Shown: positions 8,089-17,611, numbered from the stretch's first letter. The stretch is DNA of 43,736 nt from Pedosphaera sp. (GCA_009695265.1 SIBE01000005.1:1-43736); one strand, 5' to 3'. Made by a program: numbers and translations. Notes: generated by a model from the sequence alone, not told the origin.

Positions 8089-9051
8089 TCACCCGAACAG
8101 GTCCTGGTGAGGGCGCTCCGAACGCTTCCCCATTCCGTGAGCATCGCGAAAAGCCAGACTCGCAGCGCCGACCAAGCCAGCGTCATTCCCGAGGGTAGCT
8201 CTGGCAACTGTGATTTGGTTCCGCGGCACCATCGTCGCGCTGTCAATGCTGCGACGAACAGCGTCGGCGAATAATTGGAAATGGTCGTCGATAATCCCGC
8301 CACCGAGAATGAACCGTTCGGGTAAAAAGCTGTGGAGCAGGGCCCAGGCGGCGGTGGCCGTTGCTTCCAACGCCTGGTTAATAATGGCCTGGGCGTTTGA
8401 ATCTCCCGCCGCCGCCATCGTGAAGACCTCCCTTGCGCTTTGAAATCCGTATGTTGCTCCGGCCTTTTCAATGCTTGCGCCCGAGGCGATCGATTCGAAG
8501 CACCCTGCCCTTCCGCAGTAACAAGGCGGCCCAACCGGCAACACAGGGAGATGGCCGATCTCTGGATGCTCGCCGCCAGCACCACGAAAGACTGCGCCAC
8601 GGTTCATCGCAGCGCCGCCGATGCCTGTGCCGAACGTCAACATGACAACTGGATCGCAACCGCAGGCTGCGCCAGTCAAAGATTCACCGAGCAGAGCCGC
8701 GTCGGCATCATTTTCCAGATACACGGGCAATCCGAGACGACCTTGAAGCGAGCCGATCAGGTTGCCGCCATCCCAGCCGGGAAGTGTGTAAGGATTGTTG
8801 ACGACGCCGGTTCGAGGATTTACTGGCCCGGCGCATCCGATGCCGATCCCCGCGAGAGCTGAGACACCGACAGACTGCGCTCGCAACAGTTCGCGAACCG
8901 CCGATTCTATTTTGGAAATTGCGTCACCAAACTCGCGCGAAGTCGCGAACGACTGTCGGCGAAGGATTGTTCCATCGCGGCTCACCAAGCCGAGCGCAAT
9001 CTTGGTGCCGCCAATGTCAATTCCTGCCGACAATAGACATTCTGCACTCAT
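8089..9051 (-). CDS. ROK-family sugar kinase (glucokinase-like)
   Basis: The 320-residue protein is a ROK (repressor, ORF, kinase) kinase without the N-terminal HTH of ROK repressors, so it is most likely a glucokinase or an N-acetylhexosamine kinase. The N-terminus has the phosphate-1 motif AGIDIGGTKIALGLV (residues 9-23). LTFGTGIGGAAM is the phosphate-2 loop, and the zinc-binding GPPCYCGRAGCFESIASG follows EIGHLPV. LENDADAALLGE supplies the catalytic Asp. I chose the internal ATG at 9051 rather than the upstream one at 9114, because it places DIGGTK near residue 11 as in relatives. It diverges from the secreted esterase, with 119 bp between the starts, suggesting a shared carbohydrate-use role. 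Confidence 0.88.
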   Translation of the reverse strand: MSAECLLSAGIDIGGTKIALGLVSRDGTILRRQSFATSREFGDAISKIESAVRELLRAQSVGVSALAGIGIGCAGPVNPRTGVVNNPYTLPGWDGGNLIGSLQGRLGLPVYLENDADAALLGESLTGAACGCDPVVMLTFGTGIGGAAMNRGAVFRGAGGEHPEIGHLPVLPVGPPCYCGRAGCFESIASGASIEKAGATYGFQSAREVFTMAAAGDSNAQAIINQALEATATAAWALLHSFLPERFILGGGIIDDHFQLFADAVRRSIDSATMVPRNQITVARATLGNDAGLVGAASLAFRDAHGMGKRSERPHQDLFG

Positions 9052-9170
9052 GGCGAACTCGATCCTACGGCAGAAGCGCGGAGGGTCGCAACTGGGTTTC
9101 GAGTGGTGCCGCAATTCGTACTCCCGGAATTTTGCTTGCCGATCTTGAGGGCTCAGAATGAAATGCCGGG

Positions 9171-10508
9171 ATGAGACTCCACCCTTCAGGTCGTTCGTTC
9201 GTCGGATTCCTTGTCGCTTGCCTTACCATTCTGGGCCCTGGCGCGTTGCTAGCTCAATCGGAAAAGCTGTCCACTAACTACGTCTTCAGCGCGGCGGCGG
9301 AGCGATTGGGTGCCATTTATAAGCAAGGCGAGACGGTCACTTTCAACGTCAAGCTGCTGCTCGATGAACAGCCTGTGAACGACGCCGAGGTTCGATGGAC
9401 GATCTCCAAGGATGGTGTGCCGCCCAACAATACGGGCCAACTGAAACTGACCAACGGTGTCGGAATCGTCAAAGCCCAGCTCGACGAACCGGGATTCCTC
9501 CAGTGCCGAGTGACGTTTCGCACGCCTTCAAGCAAGACATTGACCGCAGTCGGAGGTGCCGGCGTTGATCCCCTTCAGATCAAGCCCAGCCTGCCTGTGC
9601 CGACAGAATTCGATGCGTTTTGGGCTGCTCAGAAAAAGAAGCTCGGCGAGGTCCCTATCAACCCCACGCTCACGCCGGTGAAGTCCATGGTGCCGCGAGT
9701 TGATTGCTTCGATCTCCGAGCAGATTGCATCGGAGCGCCCGTGTCTGGATATCTCGCCAAGCCGGCCGAAGCATCCCCGAAAAGCTTGCCAATCATTCTC
9801 CTCGTTCACGGAGCCGGCGTAAGAAATTCCAGCCTGGGCGGAGCGGCGGGTTGGGCCAAGCAGGGTTTCCTGGCGCTCGATATAAACGCGCACGGAATTC
9901 CGAACGGAAAGCCGGACCAATTCTACAAGGACCTCGCGGATGGCGATTTGAAAGGCTATCCTTCTCGCGGACGCGAATCACGAGAGACGGTTTACTTCCG
10001 CGGCATGTTCTTGCGCCTGGTGCGCGCCATTGACTTCCTGACGACTCAGCCCGAGTGGGATGGTCGCACCGTTATCGTCCACGGCAGCAGCCAGGGAGGA
10101 GCGCAATCCATCGTGGCCGCTGGTCTGGACTCGAGGGTGACTTTCTTTGCCGCCGGTGTTCCGGCGATGTGCGACCACACCGGAGTGGCAGCGGGCCGGG
10201 TCAATGGCTGGCCCAAGCTGATTCCGAACGGGCCCGATGGAAAACCGGACGCCCAGGCGCTCGAAGCCGCGCGCTATTATGATGCGATGAATTTCGCCAC
10301 GCGAACCAAGGCGGCGGGCATCTTGACCGTCGGCTTCATTGACACGACATGTCCACCGACAAGCGTTTATGCTGCTTACAATGCGCTCGCGGGGGGGAAG
10401 GAGATTTTTAACGACCCGCCCAGCACGCACGCGGTTTCCCCGAAAGCGAACCAAGCCATGCGGAGCGCTATCCTCAAACACGCGGAGCAGATGAAGAAGG
10501 CGAATTGA
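9171..10508 (+). CDS. Secreted acetyl xylan esterase-like hydrolase (AXE1/CE7 fold)
   Basis: The 445-residue protein starts with a signal peptide (hydrophobic FVGFLVACLTILGPGALLAQS, cleavage probably after LLA). Residues about 30-130 form a beta-rich N-terminal domain. The rest is an alpha/beta hydrolase of the acetyl xylan esterase/cephalosporin deacetylase type: PTEFDAFWAAQKKKL is the typical entry, IILLVHGAG the oxyanion region, HGSSQGG carries the nucleophile (S307), IDTTCPP the acid (D391) and THAVSP the base (H420). It would remove acetyl groups from hemicellulose-type sugars outside the cytoplasm. It lies divergent to a ROK kinase and convergent to the DinG-like helicase gene. The true substrate is unknown. 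Confidence 0.87.
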   Translation: MRLHPSGRSFVGFLVACLTILGPGALLAQSEKLSTNYVFSAAAERLGAIYKQGETVTFNVKLLLDEQPVNDAEVRWTISKDGVPPNNTGQLKLTNGVGIVKAQLDEPGFLQCRVTFRTPSSKTLTAVGGAGVDPLQIKPSLPVPTEFDAFWAAQKKKLGEVPINPTLTPVKSMVPRVDCFDLRADCIGAPVSGYLAKPAEASPKSLPIILLVHGAGVRNSSLGGAAGWAKQGFLALDINAHGIPNGKPDQFYKDLADGDLKGYPSRGRESRETVYFRGMFLRLVRAIDFLTTQPEWDGRTVIVHGSSQGGAQSIVAAGLDSRVTFFAAGVPAMCDHTGVAAGRVNGWPKLIPNGPDGKPDAQALEAARYYDAMNFATRTKAAGILTVGFIDTTCPPTSVYAAYNALAGGKEIFNDPPSTHAVSPKANQAMRSAILKHAEQMKKAN

Positions 10509-10609
10509 CGAGTGACCGCTTCAAACGCTGCATGGCCCAACTTGAGCGTGAAGTGTTCAGATGAGGATTGAGTCGCACCAACTCGTTCCAAGTTGCTTTC
10601 AAGTTGGAA

Positions 10610-12769
10610 TCAGAGGATTTCCAACGGGCATTTGGGCAAGGCATCGATAAAGGCTTGTCCGTATCTCTTCGTCAGAATCCTGTTATCCAGCACCACCACG
10701 ATCCCCTTGTCAGTCTTGCCGCGAATGAGTCGGCCGACTCCCTGGCGGAATTTGAGAATAGCCTCCGGGAGCGAGAACTCAGTAAACGAGTTTCCGCCAC
10801 GGGCTTCGATCCCCTCAATCCGGGCTTCAATCAGCGGATGGTCCGGCACGGCGAAGGGCAAGCGCGTAATGATGACATTCGATAACGCTTCCCCAGGCAC
10901 GTCCACTCCTTGCCAAAAGCTGTCCGTGCCAAAAAGGACCGAGTTCACGTCGGCCTTGAATTTTTCCAACATCAGCGTCCGAGGCGTGCCCGTGCCTTGA
11001 ACGAGGCACTCGATCCGCAGTTCATTGAAGAACGGCTCCATTCGCTCCCCAACTTCCTGCATCAACTTGAAATTGGTGAACAGAACGAAGGCCTTGCCGT
11101 GCGTCATGCGAATGAAATGCTCGACCCAGTGAATCAAAGCATTCTGGTATTCAGCCTCGCGAGGATCGGGCATTTTCCCGACCACGAACATTTTCATCTG
11201 GCGTTCATAATCGAAGGGCGAGCCCACCTGGAGCAGAGCAGCCTCCTCCGCCCCGACGCGTCGGGCAAAGTAGTTCAGTCCCGCGGCAGATTTTGGATTC
11301 GAGCCGCCGACGGCTTTGTTTCCAGGCCTGGATGCTTGGCTGGAGTTCGTGGAGACGGCGAGCGTGGCGCTGGTCATGATCACTGAAGTGTTCGTGCCAA
11401 AAAGCCGACGGCGCAAGAACTCCGCCACGTCGATCGGCGCAGCGTTCAACGTCACGTTCCTGTGGGCCTTCCCGGCTCGTTCCACCCAATAGACGTAGTC
11501 TCCCGAACTCTGGCTCAGGAAGATCGCCACTTCCTCGCGTAACTCAGCCAAGCGGCGGTTGCATTCAACCAGCTCCTGGCCCGTGTCACTGTCCCCAGCG
11601 ATCTTGATCAATTCACTGACGGCTTCGCGCAGTTGCTGCAGCGGCAACGTGACGGTGTCTTGAATGAAATCTGGCTGGCGAATCCGTAGCTCTGTCCAGA
11701 TGCGCTCCTTTCTGGCAAAACTTGGTTCGGCACTGTCCACGCCTGATGATCCTGAACGGTGATTCTTCCGGTTTTGTCCCGACCGGATCGCCTCTTCGCA
11801 GGCGCCCTCCACTTCGTAAAAAAACCTCTCGGTTTCCTCGATCAAATCTGCGGTCAAGCTGAGCGCTTGAGGTGAGCGCAAGATCGCCAGCAGCCCTTTC
11901 TTGGTCGCCGGATTCCAAAGTCGCTGGAGTGAATAGCGCATCTGGGCCTTCGACACATTGAGCCCGATGCGCTTGGAAGCAACGTGCTCGACCGTATGCG
12001 CCTCATCGAAGATCACAAAGTCGTTTTTGAACAAAACTCCATCGGCGACCTCTTCATCCATGCTGCCCAAGAGCGTGAAAAAGAGCGTGTGATTGAGCAC
12101 CAGCACGTCCGCCGAATGCATTCGAGACCGGGCGCGCTGGAAGAAGCAGATGCAATGGTCTTTGGCAAAGTCGGACTGCGGGCCGCAAAGTTTGGCGGCG
12201 CAAACGCCGCGCTCGGAACAAACCTGCTGCCAAACCTTGGGGTCGGGTTCAATCTGGAAGTCCGAGAGGCTGCCATCCGTGGTCGTTTGCGACCACTCGT
12301 AGATTCGCCTAAGCTCGGCCACCTCCGGCGACGTGAAAAGGCTGTCCGCTTGTTGCAGGGTTTTGGCGAGGCGGCGCGTGCACAGGTAATTCGACCGTCC
12401 TTTCAGCATCGTGAACTTGAATTTTACGGGCAGAATGTTTGCCAACATCGGCAGATCCTTTTCCGTGAGCTGCTCCTGCAAATTTATCGTGTGAGTGCAG
12501 ACAATCGCTTTCTTCTTTTTCGCGATGGCAAAAAGGATCGATGGAATCAAGTAAGCGAGACTCTTGCCGACACCTGTTCCGGCTTCGACCGCCAGATGGT
12601 CACCGCCTTCGAGAGCCTTGGCAACAGCCACAGCCATCTGTTGCTGCTGAGGTCGATATTCGAAATTCTTAGCCTTCGACAAAAGGCCGCTCGGCGAAAA
12701 TATCTCTTCAACTTGCGCCACCACGGTTGGCTCGGCGCCTGCGGCCTGATGTTCAATGAGGCTAATCAT
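10610..12769 (-). CDS. dinG: DinG-family ATP-dependent DNA helicase
   Basis: The 719-residue superfamily 2, XPD-like helicase probably unwinds D-loops, R-loops or forks in repair. Walker A is AVEAGTGVGKSLAYLIP (about residues 59-75), the DEAH box is VIFDEAHTVEH, and SATLAVS and GVGRLIRGKTDKG (motif VI) are at the expected positions. Cysteines in YLCTRR, QQVCSERG, KLCGP and DHCICFF could ligate the 4Fe-4S cluster of this family. After SATLAVS there is a 25-residue Ser/Gly/Asn-rich insert (about 474-498), and a second variable loop (GQNRKNHRSGSSG and on). A 228-residue beta-helix protein starts upstream on the same strand with a 21-bp gap, so the two may be cotranscribed. Confidence 0.92.
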   Translation of the reverse strand: MISLIEHQAAGAEPTVVAQVEEIFSPSGLLSKAKNFEYRPQQQQMAVAVAKALEGGDHLAVEAGTGVGKSLAYLIPSILFAIAKKKKAIVCTHTINLQEQLTEKDLPMLANILPVKFKFTMLKGRSNYLCTRRLAKTLQQADSLFTSPEVAELRRIYEWSQTTTDGSLSDFQIEPDPKVWQQVCSERGVCAAKLCGPQSDFAKDHCICFFQRARSRMHSADVLVLNHTLFFTLLGSMDEEVADGVLFKNDFVIFDEAHTVEHVASKRIGLNVSKAQMRYSLQRLWNPATKKGLLAILRSPQALSLTADLIEETERFFYEVEGACEEAIRSGQNRKNHRSGSSGVDSAEPSFARKERIWTELRIRQPDFIQDTVTLPLQQLREAVSELIKIAGDSDTGQELVECNRRLAELREEVAIFLSQSSGDYVYWVERAGKAHRNVTLNAAPIDVAEFLRRRLFGTNTSVIMTSATLAVSTNSSQASRPGNKAVGGSNPKSAAGLNYFARRVGAEEAALLQVGSPFDYERQMKMFVVGKMPDPREAEYQNALIHWVEHFIRMTHGKAFVLFTNFKLMQEVGERMEPFFNELRIECLVQGTGTPRTLMLEKFKADVNSVLFGTDSFWQGVDVPGEALSNVIITRLPFAVPDHPLIEARIEGIEARGGNSFTEFSLPEAILKFRQGVGRLIRGKTDKGIVVVLDNRILTKRYGQAFIDALPKCPLEIL

Positions 12770-12790
12770 GCTTTAACCAGCGGCTGGAGC

Positions 12791-13477
12791 TTAAGACGAA
12801 CGCGCCCGTCGCACGACAACCTCCACGGGAGCCTGGTTTTTCGCAATGTGGTTCGGAGGCAAGATTCCCCGCCAAGAGGTGTTTGGATAGATCACCGAGC
12901 CACGGCCAATGATGCTGCCGGGGTTGAGCACGGAGTTGCAGCCGATGTCGGTGTTGTCACTCAAGAGAGCGCCAAACTTCCGCAGACCTGTGTCGAACGG
13001 TTTGCCGTCCATTTCCACCATGACATTGCCGGGCACTAATTTGACGTTCGAAATTTTCACGCCGGCACCAAGATGCGCTTTGTAGCCGAGAATCGAATCA
13101 CCCACGTAACTGAAGTGCGGAACCTGGCAATTGTTGAACAGGAGAACATTTTTAAACTCACACGAATTTCCCAGAACACAATTGTCACCCACGATCACAT
13201 CCTCGCGAATGTAAGCATTATGGCGAATTTGACAGTTTCGACCAATGATGGCCGGACCCTTGATCATCGCGCCGTCCTCGACGATGGTCCCTTCGCCAAT
13301 GAAGACCTGTTTCCCGATATAAGCAACCCCTTCGCATCGATTGCACAGGGCGGGTCTCAGGTTATCTTGGACATAGGTTCTGATTTTCGTGAGAGCTTCC
13401 CAAGCAAACGCGCAACCTTCGAAAATCGCAACATGCTCGGACTGGTCTAGATCAAAAAGGTCCGTCGGCTTAAACAT
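12791..13477 (-). CDS. Left-handed beta-helix sugar-nucleotide transferase-like protein
   Basis: The 228-residue protein consists mainly of hexapeptide repeats of the left-handed beta-helix class (residues about 50-200, with units such as VFIGEGTIVEDGAMIKG, AIIGRNCQIRHNAYI and VIVGDNCVLGNSCEF). It resembles the C-terminal acetyltransferase half of GlmU-type UDP-GlcNAc pyrophosphorylases but has no nucleotidyltransferase domain. HFSYVGDSILGYKAHLGAGVKISN contains the His and the Gly-rich turn expected in acyltransferases (HFSYVGDSILG, AHLGAGVKISN). It likely acts in cell-envelope sugar metabolism, but donor and acceptor are unknown. It precedes dinG by 21 bp on the same strand. Confidence 0.78.
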   Translation of the reverse strand: MFKPTDLFDLDQSEHVAIFEGCAFAWEALTKIRTYVQDNLRPALCNRCEGVAYIGKQVFIGEGTIVEDGAMIKGPAIIGRNCQIRHNAYIREDVIVGDNCVLGNSCEFKNVLLFNNCQVPHFSYVGDSILGYKAHLGAGVKISNVKLVPGNVMVEMDGKPFDTGLRKFGALLSDNTDIGCNSVLNPGSIIGRGSVIYPNTSWRGILPPNHIAKNQAPVEVVVRRARSS

Positions 13478-13649
13478 CTCTTCAGGTTAAGAGAACAACG
13501 CCTCGTCGCAAATCATTTTGTGGGAGCGAAGATTGAACAGGGCGCATCTGCGAATGCGGGCAGCACAGCACACCATTTTCCCTGCTTTTCGGGCGAAGAA
13601 TGATCTGAGGTTGCTTCAGGAAGCAATGACTCTGGAAACCCTCTGCTGG

Positions 13650-13682
13650 AAAAATATCAGAGCCCTGAACAGAAACGGGCTC
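13650..13682 (-). terminator. Rho-independent terminator after the DUF4912 gene
   Basis: On the minus strand the 6-bp stem GAGCCC/GGGCTC with an 11-nt loop is followed by TGATATTTTT. It begins 20 bp after the DUF4912 stop codon. The stem is short but GC-rich, and the position and T-run fit an intrinsic terminator. Confidence 0.5.
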
Positions 13683-13701
13683 CGACCACTGTTGAGAAAA
13701 G

Positions 13702-15045
13702 TTAGGTTATGTTATCGGCTGATGGAGCTTTCAGGGTCGGATCTTGAGAGTGGGTGCCCACCTGGCCGGTGTATTGAGTGTGGCGGCTGAACCGCAGTTC
13801 TGCAGATCGCCGATCCTCCGCATCCGCCGAAACTGCCTTCAACGGCAAGTCATACTCTCCATCCGGAAGTGAAAAGCGGTAACTGAAAGTTCCGTCAGGA
13901 CGCAGCTTGATTTCGCGGCCACCAATAGAAACTTTGGCGTCCGGTTCAGTAGCGCCATAAAGAACAATCTCGGCGTTTATGTTGAACCAGAAACCCTTGC
14001 TTTGCCCTCGACCGCCATAGGGGCTCGATAGACTGGAGACGCTCGCGCCTGGCTTCCCTTGCAGTGAGATTTGAGCAGCCGCGGCGGATGAAGTCTCCTG
14101 CTGAAGATGTCGGCGGATCAGTTCCGTAATTTCCATCGACCCCATCCAAACGCGTCGGACGGAATCCATGGTCACCACCTCCGCCAGCGCTTTCGCCTGG
14201 CTGGGAGTCCATTCCCGGGGCGAAGGAGGAGGAATAACCGGCAACCCGCGGTGCCCTTGAGTCCGAAGTTGCTGAACGGCTTCGACCAAAGGAACGCTTT
14301 CGCCAACCGCCGAAGTAACCAACTCGAGGAGTTTTTCGAAGGAGACATCGAGTGGAATGGTTGCGAACTCGACAGAAACGTCTTCGGCCATCGCATCGGG
14401 CGGGGTGAATGTGGCACGTGAAGCCGAAATCCCCTTCCACCGGCCATCGCGCGCCCTATAACCGAGTTCGGCAATGTATTTCGTTCCACCTTTACCTACA
14501 TGGATGAACCAGTTACGGGACTCCGGATGAACATGAACCTCGCCCAGCGGTTGCTGATCCAACGAATTAATGTAAGTTCGCAATATCAAATGGCCCTCTG
14601 CCGAAAGGCCATTATACTTCCGCTGCTGCTCACGGGTCAGATCCCAGGAAGCGTAAAGCCAGTGGGGATCGCGCGCCGTAATCAAAAGACGCTCGGTGCC
14701 ATAACTTTCGGGCAACTGACCCAGGTCCTCTGTCATACGGAAATGCGCTCCAGGAGGGGTCGGTCCCAGGGCATAACGTTGTCCAGGCCCGCTGAAAACA
14801 GTAGCTGAAGGACGATCGCCTTCCAATAAGATGGGTGGAATCACAAGTGAAACCTTCTTGCCCGGGGCTTTGCGGTTGCGAGAGGGTTTCCGTGCCGGTT
14901 CAGGCGCTGGGCTCTTGGCTGGAGCGGCTTTACTCGCTTTCGCGGCCATCTTCTTCTTTGCCACAACAGGAGTTTTAACGAGAGATCTCGATGGTCCTAC
15001 AGGCTTCTTGACTGCTTTCTTTGTGCTCTTTTTTTCAGCTTTCAT
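13702..15045 (-). CDS. DUF4912 domain protein with basic N-terminal tail
   Basis: The 447-residue protein has two visible parts. Residues 1-65 are Lys/Ala/Pro-rich and strongly basic, like a histone-H1-type disordered tail. Residues about 105-230 match DUF4912 (LLITARDPHWLYASWDLT at 120-137, then LGEVHVHPESRNWFIHVG and YIAELGYR). The C-terminal part includes FWFNINAEIVLYGATEPDAKVSIGG and a beta-rich DGTFSYRFSLPDGEYDL segment typical of the family in Verrucomicrobiota. The function is unknown; the domain may bind carbohydrate, and the tail may bind nucleic acid or polyanions. An intrinsic terminator follows. It diverges from the PfpI-like gene. Confidence 0.82.
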   Translation of the reverse strand: MKAEKKSTKKAVKKPVGPSRSLVKTPVVAKKKMAAKASKAAPAKSPAPEPARKPSRNRKAPGKKVSLVIPPILLEGDRPSATVFSGPGQRYALGPTPPGAHFRMTEDLGQLPESYGTERLLITARDPHWLYASWDLTREQQRKYNGLSAEGHLILRTYINSLDQQPLGEVHVHPESRNWFIHVGKGGTKYIAELGYRARDGRWKGISASRATFTPPDAMAEDVSVEFATIPLDVSFEKLLELVTSAVGESVPLVEAVQQLRTQGHRGLPVIPPPSPREWTPSQAKALAEVVTMDSVRRVWMGSMEITELIRRHLQQETSSAAAAQISLQGKPGASVSSLSSPYGGRGQSKGFWFNINAEIVLYGATEPDAKVSIGGREIKLRPDGTFSYRFSLPDGEYDLPLKAVSADAEDRRSAELRFSRHTQYTGQVGTHSQDPTLKAPSADNIT

Positions 15046-15224
15046 AGGGCATTTGGATGGAAAGGGTGAGGCCCTTCACAACTTGTACATCGGCGAAGAC
15101 TACGCTCAAAAGAAGCGCTCCTGCAATGGAAAAGGTGGTCCCCAAAATCCTCGCCTTCAATGTCAGGCGGTGCTCCTGTTGAAAAACTATACCCAACTCG
15201 AACAGTTCAAACTACAGTAGCCCG

Positions 15225-15739
15225 ATGCGGAACACTTTGCTGACTTTTGTTGACGATTTCTATGAGGATCTCGAGCTTTGGTATCCGAAGATCCGCCTCG
15301 AAGAGGACGTTACCCCATGCGCCTAGCCGCACTGACAGTAGAGTCTTGCGTCGGCAAGCACGGGTATCCGGCCGTGGCCGATGCTCTCATCAGCGAGCTG
15401 CACAGCAATGACTTTTGCGGGCTCCTCATTCCGGGTGGCTTCATGCCGGACAAACTGAGGCGCGACCCCAAAGTTCTGAGCCTCACTCGCGAGTTTTTCG
15501 GCCAGGGAAAGCTGGTTGCGTTCATCTGTCATGGCGGATGGATTCCGATTTCCGCGAAAGTACTTTCAGGCAAGCGAACCACTGGTTCGCTCGGCATTAA
15601 GAACGATTTGGAAAACGCGGGCGCGGTCTGGTCGGATGAACCCGTTGTCGTGGATGGCAATCTTATTTCCAGCCGGACGCCCAGAGATTTGGCGCCGTTT
15701 GCCGCGGCCATGGTAAAATTTCTAAATTCCGTTCAATGA
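15225..15739 (+). pseudogene. PfpI/DJ-1 family protein interrupted by one frameshift
   Basis: Two frames together encode a complete DJ-1/PfpI glutamine-amidotransferase-like protein of about 170 residues. The first, from ATG 15225, reads MRNTLLTFVDDFYEDLELWYPKIRLEED and stops at about 15324. The second supplies the rest: VESCVGKHGYPAVADALI, LLIPGGFMPDKLRRDP, AFICHGGWIPISAKVL with the nucleophilic Cys, and DEPVVVDGNLISSRTPRDL. Moving from one to the other needs a -1 shift, and the CCCC run at 15313-15316 is the natural place; one extra C restores a single frame. It could be a real mutation, an assembly error, or less likely recoding. Members act as deglycases, proteases or chaperones. The ABC exporter gene starts 22 bp downstream. 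Confidence 0.75.
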
Positions 15740-15761
15740 ATATTCATTCCTAATTTGCACC

Positions 15762-17594
15762 GTGTCTCATCATTCACATCCCTCAGTTAGCTCTGACCCG
15801 ACTTTCGCCGCCAAATCTCGCACGACTTGGGAAGTCATTCGCCGAGTGGCTGTTTATCTGCGGCCGTACAAGCTCATGGCGTTCGGCACGATTGCTTGCG
15901 CGGTGCTGTCGCTGGCGTTCGCCTTTGCTTACCCGAAACTGACACAGTTCGTCATCGACGATGTGATCGGCCGAAAGCAAACCCAACTACTCGCTCCATC
16001 GATGCTCGCGCTGATCGGCGCGTTTCTTTTGCGGGACTTGTTTAACAGCCTTCGCATCAGGATCAACAACACCTTCGAGCAAAATGTGATTTACGATATG
16101 CGCCGAGAAGTGTACGCGCGGCTGCAACGTTTGCCGGTCAATTATTTCGACCAGCGCGCCTCGGGCGATCTCATGACTCGCGTGATCGAAGATGTCAACT
16201 CCGTGGAGCGGGTCTTAATCGATGGCACCGAGCAAGGGACGGTTGCTGTGCTGAGCATCGCTGGCGTTCTCGCAATTCTCTTTTACACCAACGCGACACT
16301 GGCCTGGGTTGCTCTGGTTCCCTTGCCCCTCCTGGCGGGCGGAGCTCTCTGGTACACGCTGACCGCGCACCGACGCTATCGCGCCCAACGCCAAGCTGCG
16401 AGCGCCATGAACGCGTTGCTCATGGATAACTTGCAAGGGGTGCGACAAATCAAGGCCTTTGGCCGACACGTCCACGAGGACTCCCGTTTCGCGGCGCGGG
16501 CCGATGGTTTGCGTGAAAGCACTCTCGGCGTGATGCGAGTTTGGGCCATGTATTCACCGGCGATGAGTTTTGCGACAGCGCTCGGCACGGGCCTGGTTTT
16601 ATGGGTTGGCGGAAGCCTGGTCTTGGCGGGCGCAATGACTTTGGGTGAGTTGGTGGGGTTTATTTTTTACCTGGCACTCTTTTACGAGCCGGTCGGCCGT
16701 CTGCATGGGTTGAATCAGATGTTGCAAGCGGCTCGCGCGGCTGGGGAACGCGTCTTCGACATTCTGGATGCCACGACGGAACGTCCGGCACAGGAGGGAT
16801 CACCCTCATCACTTCTGGGGACGCCTGTTCGCGGTGATGTTGTTTACGAGAACGTCGGCTTCAATTACACGCCGGAAAGAGTCTTACTAAGAAACATCAG
16901 CTTGCACGCTTCGCCGGGTGAAATGATCGCGCTGGTTGGCCCGACCGGGGCAGGGAAATCAACCCTGGTGAATTTACTGCCGGCGTTCTATGAATTAACC
17001 GATGGGCGCATCACGATCGATCATCAGGATATCAGCCGAGTCACCTTGGAATCGTTGCGTTCTCAGATCAGTGTTGTGAGCCAGGAAGCGTTTCTGTTTA
17101 ACGGCACGGTGCGCGAGAACATCCTCTACGGCAAACTGGATGCCACGGAAGAAGAACTGCTCGCCGCGGCGCGCGCCGCGAATTGTCATGAGTTCATCAC
17201 CCGCCTGCCTGAGGGCTACAACTCGCACGTCGGAGAGCGCGGCGTTAAACTGAGCGTGGGAGAGAAACAGCGCGTCAGCATTGCTCGCGCACTTCTCAAG
17301 AACGCGCCGATTCTCATCCTCGACGAAGCGACCGCGAGCGTGGACACCGCCACGGAGAAACTGATCCAAGAGGCCCTTGAACGGCTCATGGCGGGCAGAA
17401 CCAGCTTTGTCATTGCGCATCGCTTGAGCACCATTCGCCGAGCCGATCAAATCCTCGTCATGCGACATGGCCAGATCGTCGAGCAGGGGAGCCACGAAGA
17501 ATTGTTGGCGCAGGACGGACTGTACGCCAAACTGGCGCGGATTCAGAACACGACGTTTATCGAGGAAGGCTTCGAGAAGATGTCGGTGGCTTAG
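15762..17594 (+). CDS. ABC exporter, MsbA/lipid A-type half transporter
   Basis: The 610-residue protein fuses an exporter-type six-TM domain (residues about 25-330) to one nucleotide-binding domain. Walker A is LVGPTGAGKST (about 390-400), the signature is LSVGEKQRVSIARALL, Walker B is ILILDEATASVDT, and the H-loop is VIAHRLST. The YFDQRASGDLMTRVIEDV segment is the usual coupling region. It would act as a homodimer, moving a lipid or hydrophobic compound across the inner membrane; MsbA-like lipid flipping is plausible but unproven. The start is GTG at 15762, because no ATG lies between it and the first TM helix. A cupin gene follows after 17 bp. Confidence 0.92.
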   Translation: MSHHSHPSVSSDPTFAAKSRTTWEVIRRVAVYLRPYKLMAFGTIACAVLSLAFAFAYPKLTQFVIDDVIGRKQTQLLAPSMLALIGAFLLRDLFNSLRIRINNTFEQNVIYDMRREVYARLQRLPVNYFDQRASGDLMTRVIEDVNSVERVLIDGTEQGTVAVLSIAGVLAILFYTNATLAWVALVPLPLLAGGALWYTLTAHRRYRAQRQAASAMNALLMDNLQGVRQIKAFGRHVHEDSRFAARADGLRESTLGVMRVWAMYSPAMSFATALGTGLVLWVGGSLVLAGAMTLGELVGFIFYLALFYEPVGRLHGLNQMLQAARAAGERVFDILDATTERPAQEGSPSSLLGTPVRGDVVYENVGFNYTPERVLLRNISLHASPGEMIALVGPTGAGKSTLVNLLPAFYELTDGRITIDHQDISRVTLESLRSQISVVSQEAFLFNGTVRENILYGKLDATEEELLAAARAANCHEFITRLPEGYNSHVGERGVKLSVGEKQRVSIARALLKNAPILILDEATASVDTATEKLIQEALERLMAGRTSFVIAHRLSTIRRADQILVMRHGQIVEQGSHEELLAQDGLYAKLARIQNTTFIEEGFEKMSVA

Positions 17595-17611
17595 GCGACT
17601 CGCGCAAATTT

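Noticed and set aside
11984-13039. 351-codon plus-strand frame
   Set aside because: It is opposite the dinG and beta-helix transferase genes and crosses their junction; no recognisable motif.
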